A stretch of 14,354 nt of DNA from Agrocybe praecox (Eukaryota > Basidiomycota > Agaricomycetes > Agaricales > Agrocybaceae): assembly GCA_964017145.1 (NCBI GenBank), contig CAXHKQ010000119.1, positions 1 through 14,354 on the forward strand, in the 5' to 3' direction. Every line of letters begins with the position of its first letter. The first letter of the stretch is position 1. Under the pieces are notes generated by a model, which saw nothing but the letters and a program-made list of their open reading frames with translations, ran no database searches and had not been told where the DNA came from. Made by a program: the position numbers and the translations under genes. Shown in pieces: positions 1 to 9,297 of the stretch.

Positions 1-1430
1 TTTCCCCGCGCTCATCCGCTGCTGCGACCCCGCCGCATGCGGACCGCTCAGCTGCCTCCTCAGCGCCCGTTCATTCGTCTTGGCGTCCAGCCCGAACAAG
101 CGCGCCACTCCTCGCCGGATCCGCTTATTCCGATAGGCAAAGATCACCGGCGATCCAATCGACGAGACCATGACTAGAAGCACAGCCGCGAGCAGGGGAC
201 ACTGCGGCGTCAGCGGCCACACTTGGAAGTGGAGGCCGTCGAGGAGTACCAGGATGCCGTACGGCAGATACGCGACCAGATACATGACCACGACTAGAAC
301 GGAGATGCGGGCGGCTCGGGATTCCTCTCGGTACTTGAAGATCGAAGAGGCATTCGAGAGCCTGTGGCGGATGGAGGACATGTAGCACAGCGCCTTCGAA
401 GGCGTCACGTGCACGGTGACGGCATGATTGTGCGGATGCGGTCGCAGCTGAGCCTGCTGGGGCTGCTGCATCGTCTGATTGTGATGATGCTGATGCTGGT
501 GGTGCAGATGATGGTGGAGCGTGTGCATGGCGACCGCATGCTGGGCGCCATCGACGCGTCGCAGGTTGGGCGTCGAGCGGACGTGACGCATCTGGACGGA
601 GTATTCTTCTTCGTCCAATGCCGAGTCCATGTTGTGTCGCTGGTTGGCCATGTGCATGGGCTGGGGCTGTTCGATGCTGCCAAGTTGTAGATGGCGCGAG
701 CTCATATTGCGCGTCAGCTGGCTGCGCTCGGCCACCGAGAGCGTGGCGATGGCGGGCACCATGAGAGTGTTGTTGTTGTTGTTGAGGTTCTTCTCCGGGT
801 GGGATGTCGTGGGAACGTCCAAGAAGCGACCAGACGAGCGCTGCTGATGAACCAGCGGCAGAACTTGTTCGACTTCCTCGTCGGTCTGCGATCGCTGCTG
901 ATCGATGTTCATGATCAAACCGCCCGATGAGGCATGCCCACTCGCTAGCGGCGGCGGCGGCGGCGGCGGCGCCACGCTGCCCGTCGACACCCGGCAACTG
1001 GTCGTCGAGGCGGACGAAACATGCGCCGAGGCGGCGGCCAAATTCAGGGCGCTCTGCAGCAGCGGCGACGATCCGTTCTGACGCATTCGCAGACCATTCT
1101 GCTTGGCTTCGGTGACGATCTTCCAGTACATGCCGCACACCAGGCAAATGGGCGCCAGGATGATGAGCACAAAGTAGGCGGCCGCAAAGGCGGTGTCGTA
1201 CAGCTGCTCGGCGCCGCTTCGATCGTCCGCGGGGATGATTGTTTCATCGATATTGGCAGGCTGCGGTGCTCTCGATCGGAACGCGGAGGCGATGCCGAAC
1301 GAGATGCTCAGCGTCCAGCACAGGGCGATGGCGATCCATGCTTTGGGGCCGCTGATGCGCGCATGGTAGCGGAGGGGATCGGTGACGGCGCAGAAGGTGT
1401 CGCCGACGATGAGCAGGACGGAGAGGGCGC
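1..1430 (-). CDS. Orphan-type class A GPCR, internal/3' exon (TM3 end to C-tail), partial
   Basis: This exon encodes part of a rhodopsin-family seven-transmembrane receptor, which would act at the plasma membrane; its ligand cannot be told. It reads open for 476 codons from codon 1 at 1428-1426 to the window edge, after two bases completing a split codon (phase-1 intron). By residue: TM3 end 1-13, ICL2 to 28 (PLRY at 18-21), TM4 29-51 with Trp38, ECL2 52-78, TM5 79-104 with Pro93 and Tyr101 at the 5.50 and 5.58 spacing, ICL3 105-371, TM6 372-396 with Pro389, ECL3, TM7 410-432, then a basic helix 8 and tail. ICL3 carries runs of Pro (154-160), Asn (216-220) and His/Gln (about 302-335). Key motifs deviate: DRY is DTF (10-12), NPxxY is SPVIF (426-430), CWxP is AYLP, and ECL2 lacks cysteine. 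GC-rich codon third positions contrast with the flanks. TM1-TM2 exons were not found here. The class call is firm; the subfamily (amine-like or other orphan) is open. Confidence 0.9.
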
Positions 1431-1469
1431 CTGAATGGAAGAGGTGCGGAGAATGGAAGCTGGTTAGTA
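1431..1469 (-). promoter_or_regulatory. 3' splice site with branch point of the GPCR exon
   Basis: Read on the minus strand, TACTAAC (plus-strand 1463-1469) is followed by a pyrimidine-rich stretch and ends in TTCCATTCAG directly before the first exon base at 1430. The branch-point adenosine is about 33 nt from the AG, a normal spacing for animal introns. The reading frame that matches GPCR sequence begins at this junction, which supports the exon boundary. The heptamer equals the strict yeast consensus, stronger than most animal branch sites. Confidence 0.85.
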
Positions 1470-1690
1470 AGAGTCAAATTGGTTTGGGATAATAACGTGG
1501 CGATTGTTCATCAATCAAGTGTCCAACTTTATTCAAATGTAACCGATTCTTTCATTTGGTCATTTTTTTTAAAACGATGTCCGAATCAAATGTTGAGCCC
1601 CAAGATTTGTTTAGTTTAATTAAGCCTTCAAACGAAACAAGATAAACGTGGGTAGCCTACTAAGAAAAGACGATAATTTTTGACATGTTA
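1431..1690. other. AT-rich intronic sequence, no gene seen
   Basis: Beyond the splice acceptor this stretch is AT-rich, with short T and A runs. I see no open frame of interest and no RNA gene. It leads up to the inverted-repeat arm. A short outer part (about 1650-1690) may be a diverged extension of that repeat, because both copies have an ACGAT...TTTTTGACATG string there. Confidence 0.5.
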
Positions 1691-2374
1691 TTGACATGTT
1701 TATGTTTATACTCCTGGTATGTATACTGTATACTGAAAGTAAAACCACAGAAAATGCACAAAATCACACTTGGTTTTACATGGTAAAATTGGGGGAAAAT
1801 GTCATTAGTCGAGCTTTCGTTGCCAATGCGATGCGTTCAGTTTGATCAGCCGAGACACAAATCACACACCACATTCCACACATCTGGCGGGCAACGGCTG
1901 CGAATGGCGACCGAGTGCCGTGTGGAACACATTTATTTTGTGTGTGCTTTTCACCGAGCTTCTCGCCAACCAACGGTTCGAAAACCGGATGGAAAAATAT
2001 CCCTCGATAACGCGCCATCTATCAAAAGACGCGCACACGACTTGCTGCATAATTGTGCCAATATTACCGCCATCTATCAGACAACGCACTCATCGCGCAT
2101 CGAGTTTGAAAAATTCAGCGCTGTGCTCTTCCGTTGAAAGCTATGGAATTTCGAAATCGGTTGTAAATTTGATTTGAAATATTAGAGCGCAACGGGGTAA
2201 TTATTGCATGGGGGCAATTTCAGCAACCTTTTCTTCAAAAACGGAGATATTTTACTTATATTAAATGTGTCTTAAATCTGATCGTATATGGCCGCTTACA
2301 CAAACGTTATAGCTCTGAACAAGAACTAGATTGGACTTCATGTGCTATTTGCGGTCAAGATTATTGGTGAAATT

Positions 2375-3090
2375 CTATAATTTTGTTTGCAAACTCATGT
2401 CTGGTTCTTTGACTAGACATTTGTATATTTTCATGAGATTAGGTAGATTAGGAAATTTGCCTTCTTGCGAAAATAATTAAACAGTTTTGGCAATTTTAAC
2501 TTGTTCTTGCTCATTTTATCAATTTTATGTGAAATATTAAATTGGCCATAGAATGCCTAATAAAATTAACCACCGAACTTCATCAAACATCAAGTAATTA
2601 TTGTATTATAGCTCCAGGGAAGGAATGAAAAAGAATAGAGAGCATTTTACGAGAGATGTTGTGAGATCGCTGAATTAAGGCTATCGAGCTAAAGTAAAAC
2701 TATGTAAAGAAATAAACAAAGTTTTCATGGAAAATATTGGTCCTTCATAGCTAGTGTCATGTCATTACCAAGGCCCCGAAGTTGAGGGAAAATCCCTTTT
2801 TTTCCTGTTCACCCTAGAGAACATTTGTAACCACGGTTATGCGTCACGTTTCCGTACGATTAAAATGAACTATACTTTTTATCCCCTTTCCCCCCCCCAT
2901 TATCGGATGTTAGACCCTTTTTTCATCTATAATCCCTTTTTTAGACCCTTTTCGCATTTGTTCCTTATTTTCCCTATTTTTAGACCCTTTTTCGCCTTTT
3001 AGACCCTTTTAGGCCCTATAAAAAATCTAAAATCACACAGACGGTACAACGGAATAAGAAAGATAACGGTTTCCGAAATTGAATTATATT
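2375..3090. repeat. Segment present only in copy 1 of the inverted repeat
   Basis: Copy 2 joins directly across this segment. The hexamer GAAATT occurs at 2369-2374 and again at 3075-3080, so the segment may be an insertion with a 6-bp target duplication in copy 1, or copy 2 may have lost it by recombination between the hexamers. Copy 2 also lacks about 8 bases just after the second hexamer, which slightly favours a deletion with further decay. I see no terminal inverted repeat, poly(A) tail or coding signature. It includes the TAGACCC-rich tract listed separately. Confidence 0.6.
2790..3020 (+). repeat. Irregular TAGACCCTTTT-rich pyrimidine tract
   Basis: The strand is strongly pyrimidine-biased. 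Words of the type TTAGACCCTTTT recur at least four times (around 2908, 2941, 2980 and 2999), with related CCCTTTTT, AATCCCTTTTTT and GGCCCTAT words and a C9 run near 2890. Spacing is irregular, about 15 to 40 bases. This is a degenerate simple repeat, with no evidence that it is coding. Confidence 0.7.
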
Positions 3091-3172
3091 GAAAGTGGAA
3101 ATCATGATCAATTGTCAAAAACATTAACATGTTTATATTGTTGGAACGGAGTTTCGAGAGTACCCACTGCCT

Positions 3173-3640
3173 CTATAATCGTTGAATGATGATGTATTAA
3201 AAAACTGGTCAAAATAAATTGTACAGGACATTTATGAACACATTTTTGGTTCCAATACATAGTCTCCTTGAAGGAGTATAGAAAAAATCCTGCGATCCTG
3301 AAATATCACGTTCATGCTCCTTCTGAAAGTATTTGGTCGATTGTGAGTTTATGCGAAAATTCTTGCGAAAATTCGCCGACACGTTTGCTTTAACGCGCTG
3401 TCAAATCAAATCGTAGAATCCGATATGGCTGAAATTTTTACAGTAGCCTTCGAAGAAAATGTAGTACGACTTTAAAAATGTTATATTGCGATAGTGTCGC
3501 CATAAGGCGTTTAGGCTATGCACTTATCGGACTACCCACGTATATCTGTTCAAAATTATGTAATCAGCTGTTGTTCTAATAAATCATTACAGTATTGACT
3601 TCATAAGCTGCACCATTTTTTCCGGTCGTTCCCGATACAT
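3173..3640. other. AT-rich stretch, no gene seen
   Basis: Positions 3173 to about 3215 may be a weak continuation of the inverted repeat: GAATGATG, then ACTGGTC and ACAGG, resemble the sequence on the two sides of the MITE in copy 2. The rest is AT-rich with frequent stops in all frames. I recognise nothing else in it. Confidence 0.4.
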
Positions 3641-3958
3641 TGTCTCTGTCACCTCTATGTTTCGCTCACCATTTCTGACGTGGTATAATATCCGAGACTG
3701 AAGAAAGATAAGAAAAACACCGACGCGCCTTACAATATAAATGGCGATATGATTGGCATAAATCAAATACGGATTGCGACAAGAATGGAACTCGAAACTC
3801 GTGTGTAGAACAATTGTGCTGCGCGCGCGTGTCGGACATCAGCGAACATGTGTAATACACGTAAACGTGAACGTATTCGGAACGTATGACGACGATTGTG
3901 TGTTGGCCGCCGTTGGCCGTTTTGCGTGGATCGTGTTCGAATATTAACATGCGTCATT

Positions 3959-3977
3959 TCGTCGTCGTCGTCGTCGT
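3959..3977 (+). repeat. (GTC)n microsatellite
   Basis: Six uninterrupted GTC/CGT trinucleotides. Similar runs occur at 10345-10365 (as GAC) and 13628-13650. Confidence 0.9.
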
Positions 3978-4117
3978 TGCAAATCGTGCTTGCATATAGT
4001 TTACACAAAGAACGTCAGAATCACGGCTTGCGCGTGTGTCCGCCCGACCGTGTGTCCAAATATGTCGGCCACATTCGTGCAATGTGCGGCAAATGTAATA
4101 ATAATAATATTTTCGCC

Positions 4118-4137
4118 CGGGGCAGCGGTCTGCCCCG
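4118..4137 (+). other. Perfect 8-bp stem with tetraloop
   Basis: CGGGGCAG at 4118-4125 and CTGCCCCG at 4130-4137 are perfect inverted copies around the four-base loop CGGT, giving a very GC-rich hairpin. It has no downstream T run and no adjoining gene, so it is not called a terminator. It may be chance in GC-rich DNA. Confidence 0.6.
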
Positions 4138-4410
4138 CACAGGCGGACAGGCAGCAAAATGCCATTTGACTGGCGCGCAAATGCATGCATTAAGTTGTCG
4201 TCGTTACAACCGAATAACGTCGTGCACACGCGACACACGGAAATGTGTCACCGCAGCGTATATTTTTCACCGGAGAGTGTATTCTCGTGTCGCGTGCGTG
4301 TGATCGAGCCAGCGCGCTCAATGAACCACGCCAGTCTGTCTGGGCGGGCGGGCGATCGAGCCGCGTCGGCGAACATACGCAAACATACACAAATCGCGCA
4401 ACATCATTCA

Positions 4411-4427
4411 CGCACGCACGCACGCGC
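4411..4427 (+). repeat. (CGCA)n microsatellite
   Basis: About four tandem CGCA tetranucleotides ending in CGCGC, inside CpG-rich block A. Confidence 0.8.
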
Positions 4428-5210
4428 AGAAATATACACGAAGCGTGTCACGATGCCGAATTTTATAAGCGGACAGCGGACGCACCGATTTGGCAGAAAT
4501 TAAAAGGTTTACGACGTAATTTTTTCGGTGTCGTTTGGTCAAACGTTTCGCTGCGATTTTTGACATATTGCCGGGAATAAAATACACGACTTTAAATTCA
4601 AGTATTACCACCAAGAGCGGCTTGCTGGCGAGACAATTAATCATCTGAACCGCAGTGCGTTTGCGTTCTGAGTTCTGACGCGTGTTTGGAAGAGAAGAAG
4701 CGCGCGGGGAAGCCGTGTGAAAATAACTTTGGCCGCACTGTGGCGCGCGTTGTATGATGCGTCATCTGCTGTGCGTGTGCGTACTGCAGGAAATGTGCGC
4801 AGAAAAAGTGCATTGAATTCGGCGCGGCTTTGTCTCGTTACACGAGCGCATTAGCAACGTTTTTTGTTCGCTGCTTCCCGCCACGAAGCACGAAGCAGGC
4901 AATATGCTGAAAAGCTGCCGCATGTGCTCGCGTAATTCGCGCGCTTGCACACATAGGCAGGCAACACGACAGGTGATTAATTAACGTATCGTGTGTACAG
5001 CAAGCAGCCATCGTTCACAGACATACCAACGAAAAGTTCACATCTCACACCAGAAGCAGACGGTGGCGGGTTTTCGTATGTTCTGTGCCACTCGTGGTGT
5101 AAACAAACAAGCGCAGCGGAGGCGCGATCGCACATTGGACCGATCGCAAATATCCGGCGGTTGTGTGTGTATTATACGGTGATGTTTAGCAGCAACAGCA
5201 AGTGAGAAAG

Positions 5211-5433
5211 AACCATACATAAATACTGCCGTGCTTGCACATACTAGGTTCATGTCTAGGGCATTGGATTTAATTGCTTGTTCCAAGTTGAAACCGTTCA
5301 AATGAATGTTTATATAGTTCTGACATCTGGGAATAGGCAATCAATTGAATGTCGAATATCCACAACTAGGTCCTTCAATTTGCGCATGAAAATGTCTTGC
5401 CTGGTCTTGTCTAAAAACTGGACAATTTTCGTG
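5211..5433. other. Transition stretch next to the Tc1-like element, no gene seen
   Basis: The sequence becomes AT-rich. On the minus strand, 5432-5310 reads open for about 40 codons with plausible amino-acid composition (it contains DKTRQDIFMRKLKDL) and then stops. It has no start, no splice signals that I can see, and no family I recognise. It abuts the transposon boundary, so it could be a relic split by the insertion. Confidence 0.3.
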
Positions 5434-6570
5434 TAAGGAGTGCGGCAGAAAAAAAAACGCATAACTTTTTTATTCTATAACTTATAAACCTGTGCAGCAA
5501 TTTTCAAAAATGAAACGGAATATAAAAGTACATTCTTTTAAGATTCACTTGTTCAATAGACCGAACAAAAACATTTGATTTTGACGAAGGTATCAAGCTT
5601 TCCGGAATACCTTCCATTTTTCGTTTTTTTCAAGTACCTGTATCCTTCGTTGAGGCTGCAATCCATTGTTCTTCCAAATCGTTGTTGTTTATGACATCAA
5701 CAACTTTTAAACTTCAATTTTATTTGCTCCAGAGCTCAATACCGCACCATTGGCCGTAGTTATGGACAATTCGGTGAGTGTGCCTCCGTGGGCACAAATG
5801 TCATCTTTTCACTATTATACCAATCAATCGTAGAAGACTTATGATGACATGACACTAAATCAGACCAGATCAACTAGACACCATAGGCTTTCGAATGAAT
5901 GGTGGGATCCTTTTCTAGAGGCACTCATTGATATTCATATTTCGGTTCCATCGAGCCACATATGATAAACGATATGCTAAAATCACAACACATGCAAATC
6001 GCCTGTCAAACCAGAAACAAACAAACAAACATTTGTATGGCTAGACGAAAATCGACATCAGTTTTCACGGGAGTCTTTCAGCCACTAGACGCTTCTTTAG
6101 GCATATGTTCAGTGTTTTAAACTCTTCATAGCACCTTAGGCCAGACGTCGATTTTTTTTAGCATTGTAATCTCATCGCATTCGACAACCTCGGATTTATC
6201 TTCACGAGAGCTATCACTTTCTTCGCCTTCCCTGGCCTTACGATAATACTTTTCCTTCCACAACCTTTTTTTTCTATAAAGATAGGACGTTTTTTTATTA
6301 GACCCGACAATTGTTGAGACAATTTATTGATAAACTTCTGATTTATTGGCATTCACTGCGGATTATCAATAAATTGTTTCATGATGGATGCAAAGGTTTC
6401 AAATATTGATGCCAATGTGATACTGTAGTATATTTCAAAAGGAAATGATTACATGTTAAAAATCTTACAATTCATACTATCACTTTGACGAAAAAACTAT
6501 TTTATTAATCCAAGTCGTTTTCGAGCTACAGCCAACAAAAGTTATGCGTTTTTTTCTGCCGCACTCCTTA
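5434..6570 (-). mobile_element. Degenerate Tc1/mariner-like DNA transposon
   Basis: The left end (5436-5469) and right end (6537-6568) are inverted copies starting AGGAGTGCGGCAG, then an A run, then ACGCATAACTTTT. They differ only by two extra A residues on the left. Each end is bounded by TA (5434-5435 and 6569-6570), the target duplication expected for the Tc1/mariner superfamily. The body is about 1.13 kb, somewhat short for an intact element. The reading direction is minus: a transposase-like N-terminal piece lies near the right end, and later frames are full of stops, so the copy is dead. The superfamily call rests on the TA duplication, TIR style, size and transposase relic; no family name can be assigned. 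Confidence 0.75.
6158..6352 (-). pseudogene. Tc1-like transposase N-terminal relic
   Basis: A 64-codon open frame inside the TIR-bounded element, starting about 215 bp in from the right TIR. Its middle and end read KKGCGRK, then a basic stretch, then ALVKINPRLSN. This resembles the second helix-turn-helix region of Tc1-type transposases, where a GRPRK-like hook is followed by an IVRLV-x-KNPRLSA-like helix. In that family this region binds the TIR. The frame ends soon after, and the DDE catalytic part is not intact in any frame I could follow, so it is non-functional. The resemblance is from memory of the family pattern. Confidence 0.55.
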
Positions 6571-7139
6571 CAGAGTGGGGCTACAAAATCCGAACGCGAT
6601 TCAATTATGATTTGCAGTTTGCAGCCGTTCTATTTCACCTAGAAAGGTCTTGATTATCATTACGAATAGCTTTTAATAACTGTACCTAATATAAATGTTC
6701 TCGACACAGCCATATCACCGAAATACATTGCTGAAATAGATCCAGTGACGTTTGAAAATCTAAAATTTAATTAATTGAGTGCTTTATCATAGCAACGATA
6801 GCAGATATAAATTGTGACACAATGGTAATGTCGGGCGAACGTTGCAGACAGAATAAAGATACATAAAACCAAGCAAGTGAAGATATTGTTGTGTGAATAT
6901 GTTCGTGATGGCCTAACGAACAATTCATTGGTCGGTACTGAATTTATATAAGAAAAAATATAATTCACTTCGGTAGTGTTACGGTTATTTTAAGAAAGAC
7001 TGGAGACGATATAAATAAACCATGAGCCCTGAAGTAATGCGATTATATATCGGAAACATATAATTATCATGTTGATCCATCGTCCTGTGGCGGTCTTTAC
7101 TATTCACGAATAAAATACACTGCCAATTGCATGACCCCA
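6571..7139. other. AT-rich stretch, no gene seen
   Basis: AT-rich sequence with stops in all frames, between the Tc1-like element and CpG-rich block B. A short ORF (6771-6968 minus, 65 codons) has no recognisable features. Nothing is annotated here. Confidence 0.4.
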
Positions 7140-7309
7140 GTAACTAGTAACACATGTGTTAATTACACCCGCTCTCTCTCGTAGGTTCGGTCGGTCTTTA
7201 CGCGGGCGATCGCGCGGGCGCAATTTCGGTGTGTTTACACCACACCTTTAATTTATTCGAATCTATTTTCGGGCGGAACACCGCACATTCGCGATTGGCG
7301 ATTGCATGA

Positions 7310-7335
7310 CGGCGGCGGCGGCGGCGGCGGCGGCG
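7310..7335 (+). repeat. (GGC)n microsatellite
   Basis: An uninterrupted run of about eight GGC trinucleotides in non-coding block B. Confidence 0.9.
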
Positions 7336-8094
7336 AGATCATCGCGATCGCGACGGGTGAGACAGTTACAAACGGGCGCACGGCGCGAAACATCAATTGC
7401 GCATTGCGCCCCGTTAGACGGCGTGACTTGAAAATTTATTATACACACGCCGTGCGCGCAAATCAGCATAATTTGTCGCAGAGAGATCGATCGATCGCAA
7501 TGTTGCTCGGATAGCATCGTTCGATCCGATATATGGAGTCTCGAACGTCGAGAGAGTGCGCCGAATGTGTATGGTAATAATAATATTGAGCCGACATTGA
7601 AATGTGTGGCACGCACGCGCTCATCGACACATGCTAGCACGTACTCGTACACACCTAAACCGTGTGAGTAATGCTAATTTGACACATGCGTTCATACACA
7701 TTATATGCCATAAAGTGGAAGTCAATATAGACACCGACACCGGTATGTGTGTTGATGTGTGGGCGGCGCGAAAAGGTGCAAATTTTCGCGCGAGCATTTT
7801 AAATGGTTTGTGTATGCGTTTTCGCCGAGCCACCGACCACCACCACGTGCTTGAATTGAATCATCACCATCACTTCTGGCTTTCAGGCTGCTTCGTTCGG
7901 TAATCGGTTCGAAATAGAAACGTTTTAGTGCCCCCTGATGGGTGGTGGGACGCCTCTCACGTAGTACGTACACGTACGTGCGTCGAACTCGAGCTCAAAG
8001 TTTGATGGTTTTTATCGCGTACGCGCGAAAAACGCGTAATCTCATCAGGCGGATCTATAAAACCGGTACGCATATAATTGAAGTGCGCATGGCA

Positions 8095-8109
8095 TGTGTG
8101 TGTGTGTGT
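8095..8109 (+). repeat. (TG)n microsatellite
   Basis: Seven TG dinucleotides; further short TG runs follow at about 8178-8188 and 8320-8340. Confidence 0.85.
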
Positions 8110-8705
8110 TTAGTACACGTTTATTACATTAATTGCGTACTCGAAGTCACTGTGTGTTCATTGTCTTCAGCCTCAGCGTGTGTGTGTGGCGTCGAAGCCC
8201 TATCATAAATGCGCGCACGCACGTGAGAAAACGCCCAGAGCAGCGCCATAAAATGTGCTCTTGATTGCACACACACCGACGGTCGCCATCGTGGCACACA
8301 GACACACTCACTTGAAGTAATGTGTGCGTGTGCGTGTGTCCAGCTCCGTGGCGTCGCGGAAAATGTCGCCCGACATGGTGCAACATTAAATTGAGTTATT
8401 TACAACCGGTTGAAATCCGCTACCTCTGCGAATGTGCGCGATATCTATGGACTTAGCACACCGTCATCGTGTGTGGATGTGTATGTATGGACGGTGGATA
8501 CCAAAGGTACAGTATATTATTCGCACATGTACACGAGCTTATCTCTGTGGCTTCGGTTCGCCCCTCGCCTCAGCTGCGCTGTTCATTCCGTCTGCGATCT
8601 CTATTGCGAGTTGCGAGTACACACGTTCGAGATACGGCGCTGTTATTGGCTTGAGCATAAAGTTTTATATTATTCGACCGATGAGTTGCTTCAGTTTTAA
8701 TCGGT

Positions 8706-8895
8706 AAGAACAACGATTTTTGAAACTACTAAACATTTCTTTATTCAAATCGGGTATCAACCAGAAACGGAGTTATGTGCAATTGAAATTTCGAAAAGTC
8801 ACGATAATTTTGGACATCCTGCCAGCGGGATCAGAGATGGAGAGTCAAGATGGAGAGTCCCTTTGAACCAAACGTGTAGTTCGAACCTGCCAATG
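8706..8895. other. AT-rich flank with a 13-bp tandem duplication
   Basis: A block of lower GC directly before the tandem-array element. AGATGGAGAGTC occurs twice in tandem (8835-8846 and 8848-8859, period 13). No gene is seen. Confidence 0.6.
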
Positions 8896-8939
8896 ACCCT
8901 ATAAACAATTGGCTAAATTTGGCAATTGCCGCGCTATTG

Positions 8940-8968
8940 CACTGTACATGAGGACTAGGTGTACAGTG
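8940..8968 (+). other. Inverted repeat inside tandem unit 1
   Basis: CACTGTACA (8940-8948) and TGTACAGTG (8960-8968) form a perfect 9-bp stem with an 11-base loop. In the second unit the equivalent arms keep only CACTG and CAGTG, and the third unit is weaker still, so the full stem is specific to unit 1. Confidence 0.7.
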
Positions 8969-9028
8969 TAATTGCGAATCTCGGACCGCGTGCAATAATT
9001 TGAGTATAGCTCCGCGCTCCTTTACATT

Positions 9029-9074
9029 GACTGGACGGATCCGTCTTTGACACAGTCCAGTCCCTTGAGACTGG
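9029..9074 (+). other. Alternative hairpins in the higher-order unit
   Basis: GACTGGAC (9029-9036) pairs perfectly with GTCCAGTC (9055-9062). CCAGTC (9057-9062) can instead pair with GACTGG (9069-9074) across a six-base loop. The shared arm makes the two hairpins mutually exclusive. The first is repeated in the next unit at 9178-9185 and 9204-9211. Confidence 0.7.
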
Positions 9075-9297
9075 ATTTGGCAATTGCCGCGCTATAGCAC
9101 TGTACTGGAATTCAGTGTAATTGCGAATATCGGACCGCGTGCAATGATTTGTGTTTAGCACCGCGGTCCTTTACATTGACTGGACAGATCCGTCTTTGAC
9201 ACAGTCCAGTCCCTTGAGACTGCATTTGGCAATTGCCGCGCTATACCACTGTACTGGAGGACGGTGTCATTGCCAATGCAATTGTCTCTATTGTATT

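Larger units (their letters stand above)
1691..3172 (+). repeat. Inverted-repeat arm, copy 1 (partner at 11412-12221)
   Basis: Positions 1691-2374 and 3091-3172 match the reverse complement of 11412-12221. I counted about seven substitutions over some 570 aligned bases (1798-2374), so identity is close to 99 percent; the outer ends are more diverged. Compared with copy 2, this arm has about 716 extra bases (2375-3090) and lacks 43 bases at about 1887. A 12-bp tandem duplication (TTGACATGTT-type) lies at the left edge. Near each end of the repeat is ACATGTTAATGTT in inverted orientation (one mismatch at the left end here), perhaps a terminal or subterminal inverted repeat of a mobile element. 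Short overlapping ORFs exist in it but resemble no protein I know. It is most likely a young non-autonomous transposable element or a segmental inverted duplication. Confidence 0.85.
3640..5210. other. CpG-rich, microsatellite-rich non-coding block A
   Basis: Composition changes sharply here to CpG-rich sequence with many CGCGC, GCGTGTG and ACACAC words, unlike the AT-rich repeats on both sides. Open frames up to 135 codons occur in several overlapping frames, which is what stop-poor GC-rich DNA gives by chance. None shows a domain, signal peptide or codon bias. It contains a GTC run (3959-3977), an AAT run (about 4098-4109), a hairpin (4118-4137) and a CGCA run (4411-4427). It is probably ancestral intronic or intergenic sequence, and a regulatory role is possible but not shown. 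Confidence 0.5.
7140..8705. other. CpG-rich, microsatellite-rich non-coding block B
   Basis: It has the same texture as block A: CGCGC, GATCGATCGATCG (about 7485), ACGTAC palindromic words around 7960-7985, and TG runs. Overlapping open frames up to 129 codons are present on both strands but none looks like a protein; the longest takes a poly-alanine from the GGC run. I see no promoter or exon that I can defend. Confidence 0.5.
8918..9297 (+). repeat. Three ~150-158 bp tandem units (three-monomer higher-order unit)
   Basis: TTTGGCAATTGCCGCGCTAT starts units at 8918, 9076 and 9225, spacings of 158 and 149. Within a unit come AATTGC followed by TCGGACCGCGTGCAAT, then TTTACATTGACTGGAC, then ACAGTCCAGTCCCTTGAGAC. 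The third unit is cut short and passes into the 52-bp array. The length is close to three times 52, and parts such as ATTGCCGC followed by TAGCA align with the 52-bp monomer, so this looks like a higher-order unit of three diverged monomers. The units contain strong inverted repeats, listed separately. Confidence 0.85.

Noticed and set aside
125..1147. 340-codon minus-strand open frame overlapping the GPCR exon
   Set aside because: It is a shifted frame of the same strand. Its translation is Ala/Arg/Pro/His-rich with no transmembrane pattern, whereas the adjacent frame gives TM3-TM7.
1021..1434. 137-codon plus-strand open frame
   Set aside because: It is antisense to the GPCR exon and open only because of GC-rich codons; no protein features.
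1972..1990. GGTTCGAA words resembling a tRNA B box (also near 7905)
   Set aside because: No A box at the proper distance and no cloverleaf could be drawn around either site.
1776..2018. 80-codon minus-strand frame shared with 11851-12066 (plus)
   Set aside because: Both copies are nearly identical DNA, so a shared frame is expected. The 43-base difference breaks it in the middle and no family is recognised.
4118..4137. Hairpin as a transcription terminator
   Set aside because: There is no U-tract and no upstream gene, and intrinsic terminators of this type do not apply to an animal Pol II locus.
5310..5432. Open stretch of ~40 minus-strand codons next to the Tc1-like element
   Set aside because: Too short, with no start, splice site or recognised family; left only as a possible relic.
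7263..7652. 129-codon minus-strand open frame
   Set aside because: Poly-Ala comes from the GGC run; overlapping frames on both strands, no recognisable motifs.
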